A DNA stretch of 64,000 nt from Pelargonium x hortorum. Its lineage: Eukaryota > Streptophyta > Magnoliopsida > Geraniales > Geraniaceae. This document shows, in pieces, positions 35,101 through 49,018 of this stretch. Positions within the stretch are counted from its first letter, which is position 1. Each line of letters opens with the position of its first letter. The position numbers and the translations under genes are program-made. Under the pieces are notes generated by a model, which saw only the letters and a program-made list of their open reading frames with translations, was not told where the DNA came from and searched no databases. The stretch spans positions 1 to 64,000 of the forward strand of contig JAYMTJ010000028.1 of NCBI GenBank assembly GCA_036897525.1. The letters run 5' to 3'.

Positions 35101-38100
35101 GTGAAGAGCTTCTTATATAAATTCTTTATCCGATAAAATAGACAGAACTCTATAGTTAAATAATAACTAAAGGCTTCTTCGAATTGGTTTAAACAAAATT
35201 CAAAAGTAATACTGCTTGCTACCGCGTGATGTGGATCAAACCCTTTTAAACTTGGATAATTTGCATTTCCTTTATAGTTACATTTTCAGGAAAAATCACT
35301 GGATAACTAACCAGAAACTTAAGAAAAAGCAGCCTCATAATTTCCTTCAGTAGTTCTCTAATTTTTCTTCTATAGGATCCAATCCTGTCTTGGTAGTGTG
35401 CAAGTACTGACATGACAATAAGAGTGTCATAAATGGCTATTTGATTTTCTAATTGGGGTATTGTACAATGTTTCTAGCTAAAGGATAGGGGTTATGGTTG
35501 CCAAAGAACTTCCGTTAGCTAAAGATTCTTGTCTGTTAAAGTTAGATTACTGAAATAGAAAACTTGGGTAGTATATTACTAATTTGTCTAACAATTCTAC
35601 ATTACTATTTAAAAAGAGGTGCTTTTTTGAAAAGCTTGAAGCTAAGAACAATATGGTATTTTTTACGCCTATCCAACAGCGGACTATCTAACTGAAATTT
35701 TATTAATTATCAGGCTTTAGCTGGATAAACAAGAACCCAAAAATGGACCTAATAAAGTATGCTTTTGTCGGACAATTCGTGTCGGAGACAAGAAGCCCGC
35801 CTATGAGATTATATACCCTAACACTCACTTCCTTAGATCCTATAAGACCCAAATAAACTTGTGCTGCTAATACTAAATCCGGTTATTAGAAAAAAGAAAA
35901 TGTATAGACTCGTTGATTAAAGAATATAAGGCCCCTCCAGTTTTTCACTACCATTAGTAAGTTAAAGAGGTACTTTTGCTTATCTTAGTAAACTAAATAA
36001 AATAGGGAAAAGCTAATTAGCAATATTAGTTTCAAAGCAAGATCTACACGTTTGAATTAATATATTGTTTGTTAGTAAGTATACTGAAAGTTTTTTGAAA
36101 AGAGGCTCGATTAGTGCAAACCTAAGCTTTTTAACGGAGCCAATAAAGTAATAAGGATCGCCCGTAAGCATATTTTTCTGTTGGGAATTCTCAGAAATAC
36201 CGAAATGGGTGCTACTTTCTTTCTAAGTTAAAGCTACAGCGTACATAATACAGGGAATCTATGATATGAGTTCAACTCCTATAATATACTAGAATACGGA
36301 CTTACCTAAACTATCTCTTAGTGATAGGGAATACCTCTTAATATCTCATCTCTCTAAAATAAGGAAAGCTTAAACCCTTTACGTTAAGTAACAGCCCTAT
36401 CAAACCACCTGCAAAACAAGGTTCTTCTTCGCTTACTAAGGAGCGCACCCTTTTTAGTTAATTCAGAATTCCTCGAAAAGTAGTACATATCAAGAATCGT
36501 CTCTCTTTGGTTTAGTATCCACTATGGCCAGGAGGAGTCAAAACCTATTAAACTCCTTAACTTAAGAATAATAATATCAAAACTACTTACTCTGTATCTA
36601 TATGATAAAAACGAAAAAACGATTTCTAGAGCGACACCCCTTCCTCTTTTCGAACTATAAGTTTAGCTAAGTGCAAAGGGCCGTAGTAATACATTACGAT
36701 AGAAAGGTTTTCAATAGGCTATTAAAGTATCCATTTAGTTTGACTATTGTAAGGAGTCCCTTCCCTCTCTATCATAAAATTCGAGCCTAAACTATCCTCA
36801 AGGAAATACCTATTATAACGAGGAGAAAGAAAAACTAAAAAATATTCCTAGAGTTCCTAACCAATGAATGAATTCTAACTTTAACTCCTTAGATTGATCG
36901 GAACTTATCAAAAAGAAAGGGTTCCCCTTGGCTTTGAAGAAACTGGTTCGAACACTTGTTTACAGAGGGAAAGCTTTATACAACCCTCGCGATAAAATGA
37001 GACCCTTTAGTCTTTGGGAGGATTGCTTATTTCCTTGTAAGTCCTTTCCGGTGTCTGTCCCATAGTAACAAAGGTAATTAGCAAAGGCTGGATCTATTTT
37101 CCAGGGATCTCTGTATTTGGTTAGAGCTTTCCATCTGTTCTATATTTATCTCTTTGAAATGAAACTATAAGCTTTGTAAGGAGCACCTCGGTTATATATT
37201 ATCCCCTTTTTGCTATTAGTAAAGTCAAAGATTTGACACAGTATTATATCCCCTATTGAAATCAAAAGAGTCCCCTGAACGTAAAGGAGTCTTTGAAAGA
37301 AAGTCAAGGAAATAAAAAGATCTTGTGGCTAAGAAGAATATCTTAGACATTGACAGGATCCATAGAGGGTAGTAACTTAAATAAAAGCTTTTGAGCCTTA
37401 TTTTGTATACTTTTCCTTTAAAATAACTTCAAAAGTAGAGCTAGACCTACACTCTTCTTATAGGTCTTATGGGTATGGATAGGAATCTGGGGTATGGGTC
37501 TTCTTTGTTGCTTGTGTCTTTCCTGTCATAGCTTCTCTATCAGTTAGTAAAGGAAAGTATATTAAAATATACCTATTAGTAGTAGAAAATAAAATGTATG
37601 ACTCTTTTCTTTATAAAGGGAGATTACTCTTATTATGGGTTTGTTGTTTTTTGACACGAGAGAGTGGAAACTGAGAGAGATTAACAGATCCACGTCAGAT
37701 TTTGCTCTATTTTCTTCAAATAACGGACCCGCCTTACCGGACTCAATTTTAATTTACACGAAGCCTAGAAGCTACTAATAAGGCAAAAGTAATAAGCAAT
37801 ATACGAAATAAAATAAAGATCACAAACAAGGCAGGCTCTCCGCCGCCCTTGGGTTAAGGGGTATATACAAAGTATAAAGGTAGGCATCTAAATACCCAAG
37901 ATCTAGAAACTTCTCTAGTCTAAAATCCACGGATAACTTTTCCACTCTTTTTAAGTAAATACCCTTTATAAGCAAATAAGCTGAGCTTTCACTGTTAGGT
38001 TTAAAGGGTTCCTCTTACTTCTTTATAGGGTACTTTATAGGGTACAGTAAACCGGGAACATCCAAGATCAAAAGCATAGGTTAAAAGTAATAAATCTCAT

Positions 38101-41100
38101 GCTTTCGCTCGTAATTAAATATGGAGAGATCCTTATTCTGGTTTTAAAATCTCGTTATAAATACTAACCTTGGTTTGGTTTGAAGAAAGATGCCTCATCA
38201 AAAACAGTTTTTAATATTGTTAAGTTTCTTCTTGTAACTAATAAGTAAACACTCAGGATTTGCTTTTTACTTAACTTGTACTTAAAAGTATTCGTTTGTT
38301 AATATTTTGCAGGACGTGGCTTAATACATTCTCGGTTTATAGTCCATCACGCATCTAACGTTCGAGTTCGTTTAGGAATCTTTAACTTAAAAGCTTGCCA
38401 GATTTTTTTATCAAAAGAATTTCCGAAGTGGAGAAACTCTGTATTGAAAGGCAGGACAGGCTATGAATTATAATAAAAAGATTTCCTTGGCACTAACTCT
38501 AGACAAAAATTGACTCAAAAAACTTTTGGATTCAAGACCCTTTTTTAATAGAAAGGAATTCCTCAGGAATCGTGTTATCAATGAAGGTCCTCATGCATCT
38601 AATTTTAGTATAAAAAACGTCTACTTTTTTGCGGCTATTATAGAGATTGCATACATTCCTTTAAATCATAGAAAAATAACCCTGGATCTAAGTACCATAA
38701 AAAAAGTATACAAATCCTAAGTAAAGCTCATAACCAGGTAAGAACTGTTTCCGCATATCCTTACCTACGCTATAAATTTCTATCCCTAAAACAACAAACT
38801 CAAAAATAAGGTTGACTTATACCCGCTAAATAAAGCTTAATGAAATTACTTTTATTTGTTATTTGTAACAAAGGCTGTTCCTATACTTGTACATAAAGTT
38901 CTTATTTCAAGAGCAGAGTGCTATGCTACAGAACAAATCAAGTAGAAATAATTGCTTAACTTCTTAAATTTGAGTTTCAATGGTAATTTCTTGAGTTCTT
39001 TTATTAGATAAAGTCTTTTTACAATGAGAATGCGTTTTAGAAAGAAGGCTGCAGTCTTGCGTGTTTGATTAATAACTTATACTAGATTTAGCGGAACTCA
39101 GTTATCCGTTAATATTATGTGATGTAAATATTTAATAGAAAAGGAACGGGGCCTACCCTTTACCCTTGTTCCTGAGATAGTTAAAAAAAGGCTTCTTTCT
39201 TAGTGAAAGGCATAGCTAAGCTTGTTTTTAATGAATAAAGAGGGCACAATACAATTAAAGTGTGTACTTTTTTTCATGTGGGTTTTAGGTCATATCTTAG
39301 ACTGCTAAAGAGAATGGTGTAATTTTGGATTTAATCACTTAACTAACCAAAAGGCCCCGCTCGCTATAAGAATTCAACAGGGAAGTACCGCAGTTTATAG
39401 TTATAGAGCGAAATTCCCTTCCCTAAATTTAACAAATGCGGATTTCTAATATCCTTAAGCTTGAGAAGAATGTCTCATATACCCTATTCTATTGAACTTT
39501 TTTTAATGAATGTATCCCGGGATCATATCTTCCTATGGTAAAGTAAACTCACTCTATGATCTAGACACCAAGGGTATATATAAACTTTTCTATATATAAC
39601 ACCCAGTCCCGCAAAACCGGATTTAATCGGGACCGAAACACAGCCGAATTTCTAAGTGTATCATTCCCAGATATGATTGTTAAATACGGAAGATTTCTGG
39701 AATTGTTGGATCAGTGTTCGAATATCATGTTTCTAAAATCGTAAATTGCCGCCTAACTGATCAATTAGTGAGTATCTCCTTATGCTTTAGTTGGAGTCTT
39801 TTATTGTGGTAAAATAGCATTTGAAACAGCTAAAAGGTAATGGTTTTAATGTATAGATGGTTCTTTAGTAAAAAAAAGGGGGGCTCCTACTGAGTTATAG
39901 GTTCCTAAACACGAGGAAGTCCTCAATTTGATTACGACTTAACTAGCCTATACCAATTCAATTCGTATAATTAAATTAGGAAGTACAGAAAATAGATTCT
40001 TAAGCTGGGTTGTACATAACATAGTATTAAATTAAATGTTCAATAAACTTTTTTTTAACCAAAGGTGGTGGATCCTTTTCTGTTCAATCTCGTCATATTA
40101 GCAAAAAATAGCTAGATTTGTTAAATCCGCAATATCAACTTCGTGCTCTTCCATAGAATTTTAGTCAAATTATGAAATTCTACATATAGATAGATCTATA
40201 TCATAGACTAATCATTAAATAACCGGACCTCATACAGCATTCAACCGAGCGTAAACCCTTTCTTTATTCACAAATTAAATTAGATTTCTTCGGTTTAGGC
40301 GATTAGTAAATAGAATTACTTAAGTCCTTCGTTGTTTTTCTTGAATAGTACTTAATTAGTTTAGTCTTTTGAACGGAAAATGAAGCTTATTCTGTGCTTT
40401 ATTTACTAAAACTAAAATTATAAAAAAAGAGTCCTATAAAGCCACCTTCGTATCTTAAACTCTCTAATCACGGAATTAAATTAAAAAGCTGTTTTATTAT
40501 ATGGGTCGTATGCACTCTTACTCTTAGATGCCCGCTCTTGGTGTAAGCTCGAATAGCTCGGCTAGATAGAACAAAGAATACTCTTTTTATAAGAGACTAT
40601 ATAAAGGAACTAAAGCTAAGTCGTTTAAAATGGATAACTCAAACCAGTTACTTTTATTAATTGGATCTCTGACTTAAACAGGTTTTTTTCAAGCTTCTCT
40701 CCTTATCTTAATCTGAGTCCTGTAATGAAACTACAAGGGTATTATTATCCCAGAGACAAAAGCGACTGCCTAACGCCGAGTATGGAATATTTCCTTCTAA
40801 CCTTTTCTTTTCCTAAGCTATCTCTAACTACGGCTTATATAAAGCTCTTTAATAGAGGAGACTCACCCCCCAGTAACCTAAAATCCTGGTAAAAAAAGGA
40901 ATGCTAGCTTTACTAGTTAGGACAACAACCTATATCTATACTAAAGCAAGTAAACTTAAATACTTTCAGACATTTCTCGAAACCCCTACCTAACATAACA
41001 GGATTGCGGTCCCCTTAAACACGGGTGTTTACTCTGGTGAATATTCAATTTGTTTGACTTCTCGGGTCTTACTACAACAAGAATTTTGAAGGTATTCGGA

Positions 41101-43040
41101 ACTATGGTCAATTCTCTTTTAATTAAATACAAAAGGTAGCCCTAGATCATCAAAAACAGGGGAGATCCTTTTAATACAAGTAGGCCCCTCTGAATTCTTT
41201 TATTTAGCGAGTACCTTTTCTATTCCAGTGTTCTACAAGCCCGCAAAAGTCTATGAACTTGAGTATTCGTATCAGGCCTATAAATAATATATTTCATTAA
41301 AAAAGGTCGGTTACAGAAGCCTCTTTATCAAGGCAAAGTTTTCTATAAGTAGCTGCGTAATTTACAAGCCTAGATCTTGTCAGCACTATTCCCCTTTGAG
41401 CTGTGACAGCGTTCAAACCTAAAATTGAATTCTATCCTTTATTTTTCTTGATTCAAAATATCTACCAGAACTGGCAGGGATTTACTCCGCGCGTATTCTT
41501 CCTTAAGTATAAGTTACATCTATTCTATCAAACGCACGCGAACCCTAATTTTTCTCCACTCTCGTGAAAAGGGTTTCTATACTATTTCAAAGCAGAAAAA
41601 ACCCGGGAAAAAAGATCCATGACAGTATGCTAAAGCTGGTTATAGCGCACGTAAAAACAAAACCCCTGTAATACGTTTTTTAAATTAAACCCACACAACA
41701 CAGGTGGTAATAACTCTGTATATTCCTTCTAATGTCTAACCTAACTAGTATTACTTATTATAGATCTAGATTTTGACATTTATACCAGACTTTATCTTTT
41801 TATTTTATAGAACTTCAAAACTAGGAAAAAATCTTTCTCGAAGCAGGTCGATATATCTTATATAGCTTTTCCGGACCTCTACAACTTACATGCTCGGTTG
41901 TTCACACTTAAATTATTATATATCTAAGACACGGAGCTCTTGAGAGTTAAAACGCTAAATAATATAGGAATACCCGCAGCTTAGTCTTTGAAGTTGCTAA
42001 AGCCAAACTCAAAAGGACGTCAATTAGCAACAAGGGAGAGACTTATAAAAAAACCTATTAAATACTAAAGAATAGAAGGCTTCAATTTTCTGGGGGATCT
42101 ATAAAAAAAACCTAGCTTCCCATTCACGGGAAAGTAAACACTATAAATGTCTTAAGACAAAAATTGACTGGGTTTTTTCGGTATTTAACAGATTTAACTA
42201 TTTACCATGAGTAACTGAGGGAAGAGAGCTCCTTCTTTAGTACTAGAGCCTAAGTGTGGAAAATAAATATGACTCGAAGTGCTTATCGTGAGCCCTACTG
42301 CTGCTGCATTATATCTAATTATTGACCTACAACCTGGGGTTCCCGATGAAATTCTAGTAAGCTCCTAACCAAGGAAGAGAGAATCCGCTTTAGTATTAGT
42401 TTATGAAAGGCCATTAAGACTGTTACATACAGAGGACTAATTTAAGTCTTGCTATGTCCAAAAGTATAAGAGTTAAATTATAGGGAGGGAAAGCTTAGAG
42501 CCTAGGTAGTCTTTTTTCTAAGTATATCAACTCTGTGAAAGGAGTCCCCCTCCATTATAGTAATATGCTTTTCTTTTCTTTTTAGTTTAGGGTAGTTACA
42601 TAAGTTGACTTTAAAATGTCAATGGAGTCCATATTATTTCCCGGGAATGAAATAGATTAAGCCTTGGGCGTGATATTGAAGTTTTAGTACAAACAAAGGA
42701 AGGAGAAAATAACAGGGAAGTGCTCGCGGATATGTGTATTTCTTTCTAAAGCCAAGAGGAGAGTCGTTTTATAACCTTATTTTTAGCGAATTTTCCGTGA
42801 ATGGAAACTACTAGCTTAGAAAAAAATGGATTTCTTTATATTATATCCGGAATATTTTGCAAAGTAAGATAAACTTGAAGCTCTTCGTAGGAAATTGTCA
42901 TTTTTTAAACTAACTATCTATACAAGCGGAAGACTCTTTTCTTTATTTAGTAGTACCCTATAACGTTGAAGCACTTTTATTTTGTAAAAACACTTCCTAC
43001 CTAGAAAAACTACGGACCTTTTATTAAGGGAGATTTTTCC
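32145..43040. other. Long AT-rich spacer
   Basis: Almost 11 kb with no supported gene. Short frames (for example 38526-38720 +, 33903-34088 −) are within chance expectation and show no motif. A T-loop-like phrase at 39715 (agtgttcgaatatcatg) lacks a pairing stem. A 12-bp tandem pair sits at 38021. Confidence 0.45.
38021..38045. repeat. 12-bp perfect tandem pair
   Basis: ctttatagggta occurs twice without a gap (38021-38032, 38033-38044), followed by c. A small recent slippage duplication in spacer. Confidence 0.85.
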
Positions 43041-43105
43041 TATATCAACAGGATTCGAACCTGTGACAATTCTTATTAGGCTGCTTTGCTCTATCTAGGA
43101 TTTGT
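43041..43105 (-). pseudogene. tRNA-like relic with intact T-arm
   Basis: The minus strand ends in acagg-ttcgaat-cctgt (43048-43064), a perfect five-pair T-arm identical to that of plant mitochondrial trnfM as I recall it. Upstream (minus) gatagagcaaagc resembles a D-arm 3' side. The anticodon region (cctaataagaattg) does not form a stem, and the acceptor strands do not pair. Identity uncertain; fM-like by the T-arm only. Confidence 0.4.
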
Positions 43106-46100
43106 TATAGAGTCTTGATCTTGGGTAAGAAAAATCTAATGGTAATGGATTCGGTGGGTGGATTAAAGCTTTTATAGATAGGATTTCTATTGAAGTATTT
43201 AATTTGACTTTAAATTTATGCTTTTTTTAAACCTTCTTTTATACGAGAGCGGGTCTCCTATCCTAAAGGGCTAGTATTACATTACAGCCTTTCAGAGCAG
43301 AAAAATTCTCCTTTCTTTAGAATGTAGTAAAGCAAAGTCCGGGCTGGGCGTTTTTAGGATATAGTTTTTTTCTCATTTTGTTTGTAGAACCTCAAATATG
43401 CTTGCTTCGTGGGTTTGTTCTCGAGAAGCCTACCCATCTATATTTCATTTCACAAATATGTCTAGTTTTGTGCTATTAAAACTTCTCTTAGGGAGCCTGA
43501 TAATAAGAAGTTCGAGCTATACATAGTAATAAGTGTTTTCCTAGAATAGGGCATACCTCCGAACCGGTTAAAAGGTAAAAATTCTTAGTACGTACCACAC
43601 GTAACTGGGGAGCAAAGGGCTCCTTCAACAATTCCGTATAACGAATACCGAAATATAGCCAAGAGAAAAAAGACTGTACTAGAAGGACGTATTATTGTAA
43701 ACACAAAAAAATCCAATTATCAGTGTATGTAGTGTGCTCGAGGTGTCCCTATACTGGTTGGTAATATTCATTTTATATCATTTAGATATATCGACATTCG
43801 TCTAAGGAAAGGGTACTCTTGTGCATTTAACCCCTGATTCTTAAAAATGGATGAAATTTCACTAGATCCGTGCCCTTTTATTTATTTCTTTATGGCGCTG
43901 AGTATCCTGACCCCCCAGGAATCCTTGCTTGAATATACCCGTCTTTCGCAGTATTAAACTCTAACCCTCAAGTAAAGATCTATTCCGAATGTAATTAAAA
44001 CCCTTAAACTAGGAGGTCCCGTTTATAAACCCCTCAATATGGGGTTCTAGAGCCTCCGTTGTGATTATGAGGACCTCGTCCTTCCCCGACTATATATCAC
44101 CTATGTATAATTTGACTTTTGTAAGAGCCCTTATTTTTCTCGTTAAAAGCACAAGAAATAACCCATATTTTTTTTTATACTTTAATATCTAAACCTAAAG
44201 TTTCCAGTACAAGAATCCAAGAAATTGATAGTATACTTCTGTATAGCCACGAATTCCCATAAATCTTGTTTCATAGCCTTCTGCTAGATAAGAATAAAGG
44301 CTTTCTTTGTCTTAGGAAGCGGTTCGACCAAAACTAAAAATTTTTAGATTATATACAAGATAAACCTTATATTGAAAAGAACAAATTATATCTATATCCT
44401 TATGGCTACAGAGAAACCCCCTTGTACTAAAAAGTTAGGAATTACTGAAATCTTCTCCAATGTTACTTGAAAAGAAATGCATGAGAATTGAACTCTTCTT
44501 ATATTCTGTTCGATACCGTAGAGCTGGCTAGTAGAGTAGAATAGAAGCTTTGAAAAATTCCTTAGCAAGAAAGGATTTATGGGTATAGATTTTAAGGTAC
44601 CAGTACTTTATTTTAACAGAACCGAGGATATCCTTATAGAGCTTCTAAATAAAACAAGAATCTGTTCTCTTTGACTTAGAAATGTCCTGGGTTTTTCTGC
44701 TATTATATTATTTATGACCGAAATTGCTGCTTTTTGTTTAATCCATCGAACTTCTTGTACTCTCTCCCTTTGCTAAGACTAAGAGCGCCCGTCTTTTTTA
44801 TAGATAACAAACCCAGTTTATTTGAGAAGCCAGAGATTCCTATAATAAAAAAGGAGAGTTCTTCCTTAAGTGAGGATCCTGAGCTATTATATGTTCAAAA
44901 TGCTAAAAAGTTTCTATATCTAGTTTAGTAAGCTTCATAAAATTGCAGGGCATTCTACTAAGTATAAGTATTTCCTAAAAAGAGAAGTATAAAGGGATTT
45001 TGAAGTAACCCAAGGAACCCCCTTTATTTATTTCGATTGTTTAATTGAAGCTTTCATTATAATCGGGTTTTGTCTAACCTTGTTTTGGCTTTATAGCTTT
45101 TATTAGTTAGTATACAGTAGATAGATTCGGAGATTCTCATTTCATAATAGAACAACTTTCCTATCTCAAATTGTAGCCAGCCCTTTTCAATAAAGAATAG
45201 AATTCAGCAATTAAGGACAAGACCCTAATTAATGGTACTAAAATGCGAGTCCTTTACTATAGATTTTTTAGAAACCTAATGTAGAATAGAACCCTCCTTT
45301 TGCTAAGTCAGGATCCCTTAAAGTTCTTACCTAACTCTTCTGAGAAGGTTTTTAGTTATAAATTAGTTTGTTTCAGAACCGCATACTATACAACTCTTTT
45401 TATCTTTTGACCAGTATAAGAATTAGATAGTATACCGTTCTCTAATAGTACAGGGATTGCTATAAAAACCTTACTGACAGCTTTTAAAGCTAATAAAGAT
45501 TCAGACTCAAATGAGTACATATTTTTTTGTCAACTCGGGATCTCTATAGTTACCGGGTAAAGGTTCGGTTAGAGTGCCTTTAAAAACGAATTTGTATCTT
45601 ATGATATGTGAATATGAGGTCATCTTTTTATTCTGTTTTAGTACTTAGTCACTCAAATCTGTGTGGTCTCCCTTATTTTAAATGCTAGGTGAGCTTTTTT
45701 GGGACTAGTTACGAAGGAGTCAGAGTGCGGGGGAAGCTAGATATGTTATACTCGAGTGCATATTCTTAAAATTTTAGTTTTGTTTATATTGCAGTAGAGA
45801 CCCCCTGATAAAACAAACCTATTATTATTATATGGCTTTTACACGAGCTAAAAGAATCTTTAACAGGCACCTCCTTTTTATAAACTTAATATCTAACTAG
45901 AGGTTTTTCTTTTTCCAAGTTATCCTACCGAGTGGCTATAAACAATATAAGTTAGACTTCGTACGGGAAAGGGTTTCTATTACTCTTCTTTGCCTTGCCT
46001 CAAGTTAAGAGGGAGTTCTTATCTTTAAGTTTTAAGCTTGCTTCTGTAATCTCATTTTTTTTTTAGTAAGGGAACTGAGCTCGAGTGTTTCTTCAATTAT

Positions 46101-47930
46101 TTTATTTATTGTTAAGCCAAAACTTCTTACTTCTATTCCTAATTTCATATAGGGCTCAGCTCCTTTCTAGCTATTCTGCTTTCTAGTTATGCATCTAAAC
46201 TTTAAATAAAATCTAAGCACACCTCAAGTTTTATCAATTAGGCATTTTTTTTCTATATCCTTAAACTTAGTGTAAAAATTAACCAGTTTTTCTACTACTA
46301 TTTTTCTGCCCTTAAATTAGAATCAGTACGTGGTATGTTTTCTGGCTAGCTAATTTTTGTTTGAAATAGAATACGAGGAAGTCAAAAGTTTTATAAAAAA
46401 TAACAGTTTACTAGGTTCATTAGAACTCTTGTTTTGTTATAATGAGCTATTAATTAAGTGCCGCTTCAATTGCGCCTACAGCTAAAGCAAGAACAAAGGT
46501 TTTCAAATGGCTTGGCTTTACTAAGATAAGTGTTCCCTATAAGCCTCGTTACCTTAAAGCATTAAAACCCGAAATTTTGTGTAATTAAGTTTATAAAACT
46601 AGACTAGAGTTCTAGACTAGAAAAGATGCAAATATAAAGGAAATCCAAAAGCAAAAGTTTGTGAATGATAAATTTTCCTTTTACGTAAATCTAGTATAGT
46701 AACCAATACAAATTGCATCAAATTGAGACCCCCAGGATAAAAGATATATCTTGCTTTGTAAACATATTTATTCGAAAGCAACGTTCTAATTATTTTATAT
46801 TAATTAATTATATTAATTAAAAATTAACAAGCATTATTACGTGAAACGAGAAATTAAGTAGTCTTAATAAAGAAAGACTTATTCCAGTTTTGAAGTTAGA
46901 ATCTTTCAAAGCGGATACAATAGAATAGTTGACTCCTTGATACCGTAGAAGCCCTGGGAACTCAATTCTATGTAGGTTTTTTTATAATGATGCATATTCT
47001 ATTCTATTCCCTTTGCTGCTTCCTAAACTAAAGCCTATACTCTTCAAAAAATCTTGATTCAATACCACATAAACTAATTGGATAGCTCTCAGTCATCCGC
47101 TCGCTTTAATGGGGTGCCATTTATATGCAAAGTAGTGCCGAAGCTTTGTCAAACGCAAAAAGGGGGGTTCTATCTCTACACCGCTTTGACTCTAGGTCAT
47201 TTTGTTGTCTTTTCACTCTTTAAAACCTTCCATACTCTAATTTTTTTTCAGTGTATAAGATTTCAAAAGTCTAAAAGGCTTTTAAGTCCCTAGATTCTTA
47301 CTAATAAAAAAATAGATAGAAGGAAAGTCGCAGTCAGAAACTATATAATAGGTAATGCGCAAGGTCTCGGAAAGTGGTTTAAAATCAGTTATATGTAGGA
47401 AACTCTTTTTTCTATTTTCTCTAATTTGGGAATATTTTTAACCTTTACTTTTGGAGCTACTGTAGCCCTAAATTTAATATTGCAATTACAAGCAATGTAT
47501 GCTCCGGTCTAGCGAATGCCTTCCTCGTTTACGTATATGTATATTGACTCTCTTGAATAGTATTGCAAGTTAATATTAAGGAAATCTATTACCAACGGAG
47601 GGTACAACTCCTAATTGATCTTCGAATACCTTAAGGTAGGACTTACAGAATCTATTGAAAAAGAGGTGGATATAAAAATGAAAAAAGCTTTCAATAAAGT
47701 ATATACTATAGTCAATTTGTGGGGCTTTTGAGGCTTATCCTAACGAGTTTCCAATACCCCCCTCCTTTTCTTTTTTGTAAGTTCTACTTCTTAATGGGCT
47801 TTTTGAGATTGATTTAGGTAAGTGTTCAGTATAGCGAATCCGGGTTTTTATGTCCTTTGAAAGTTAAGTCTTGTCCCTCATATTTCATTTTTTAGGGTCT
47901 TGATTAGGGAAGCTTGCTTTTTTTTTAAGG
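43106..47930. other. AT-rich spacer
   Basis: No supported gene. ATG-like frames at 44734-44928 (+) and 47078-47293 (+) show no known motif. An AT-only palindromic stretch lies near 46798. Confidence 0.4.
46798..46820. repeat. AT-only near-palindrome
   Basis: tattaattaattatattaattaa: two ttaattaa blocks separated by a five-base ttata, self-complementary around the centre. Such stretches melt easily; no origin or promoter context was seen. Confidence 0.6.
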
Positions 47931-48015
47931 TGTGAAGGTTAAACGTGATACAGAATATAGCTTATAAGAAGGCCAAGTTCCTAAGATGCGGATCCAAATA
48001 CGGAGTAAGCTGTAG

Positions 48016-48150
48016 AGTATTAAAGTTACAAGTCCGGGTTATAAGACAGGTACTCAGCTGCTTAAGAGTAAGAGGGCTCGTAAGGGGGGAGGTTTAGCTA
48101 TTAAGAAAATTAAGACTAAGAAAGAAGGTGACAAAGTCGGAGTCTACTAG
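48016..48150 (+). pseudogene. Lys-rich 44-codon frame
   Basis: The frame between TAG (48013-48015) and TAG (48148-48150) contains YKTGTQLLKSKRARKGGG and then LAIKKIKTKKEG, with no ATG. The pattern K-T-G-x-Q-x-L, then A-I-K-K-I, matches the ORF at 51872-52060 (MKTGVQSL … IALRKI). Upstream in the same frame are two stops with short Lys/Arg-rich stretches between. It may be a relic of a basic, ribosomal-protein-like gene, or Lys-rich by composition (aag-rich DNA). A tRNA-like relic follows 200 bp later on the same strand. Confidence 0.3.
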
Positions 48151-48351
48151 CTATGAGTAAGATCTAGATACAGAGTTATAGAATCCAAGTACAAGTTTTG
48201 AAACTAAACGTAGGAGGTCCTTATAGTGAAATTACTTAGCTAGAAATAAATTGAGCTCATCCTATATATATTCTAGTTATAGTCACTGTTATAGTAAAGT
48301 CAGTCTTGTTTTTAGGATTCTTTCTTTAGTATTAAATATATATGCTTTGTG

Positions 48352-48424
48352 AAGTAAAGCTACGTGGTTAGAGCACCCGTGAGTGGAATCTCAAATCATG
48401 GGTTCAAATCGAGTAATTGCTGGG
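48352..48424 (+). pseudogene. tRNA-like relic, identity unclear
   Basis: aagctacgtggttagagcac followed by atcatgggttcaaatcg has the D-arm and T-arm phrasing and spacing of a tRNA; the 3' part is near mitochondrial trnS-GCU (atcatgggttcgaatccc). The region between folds into cccgtga/tcatggg (seven pairs, one G·T) instead of a proper anticodon arm, and the acceptor is lost. Confidence 0.35.
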
Positions 48425-48983
48425 ATTTCCTATTAAAAAAATAAGGGTAAAGTTTATCTTGGGAGTTTAAGTACATTCGTTTTTCGTACTCTCGACTCTG
48501 AGGAGACCCTATCTTTCTAGTAAACCGTGGATAGGAAGTACTAAGCCCTCCTGCTTTAAGGATAGTTTGTCTCGTAGTATTGGTAATAGTAAGGGATACC
48601 TTTTCAAGATTCTAGATTTTGTGTACTACTTAACCCATGCGCGGGTTTAAAAAAAGTCTAATAAAAGGAATATAATATGTTTGTTGTTCCCTGTTTCTAT
48701 GTTTCAATAAATGGGACTTATTATTGTTGAATGTTCTGCGTAAAAGTTTTCAATTTTGGAGGTATCAGGGTAGCTCAAAAGGAGGTCTCTAGTCTTCTAT
48801 AATTTAGCTGTTTCAGAAGGTTTTGGTTTTGGATTCTTTTTTTTCAATGCAAGAATAAGGGTATACTCCTTTAATTTAGTTTACCTTTCCTAGAAGGCAA
48901 GTAGCTCTCTTTAAAGATGCGTGTCTTAACCCAAGAATTTCCTTTAGTTTGAGTATAAGCATGATAGTTATAAAAATACAGAG

Positions 48984-49018
48984 AAAGAACTCTTACACCA
49001 AGTAAGTTTGAGTTCTTT
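48984..49018. other. 9-bp perfect inverted repeat
   Basis: aaagaactc and gagttcttt flank a 17-base loop, and the right arm runs into ttta. It stands in spacer about 550 bp after the tRNA-like relic; no transcript end can be inferred. Confidence 0.45.

Noticed and set aside
36945-36965. actggttcgaacacttg, T-loop-like
   Set aside because: Stem does not pair and there is no anticodon arm upstream.
40550-40620. atagctcggctagatagaac followed by a ctctt/aagag hairpin
   Set aside because: D-arm-like and anticodon-like pieces but no T-arm and no acceptor; too little for a tRNA call.
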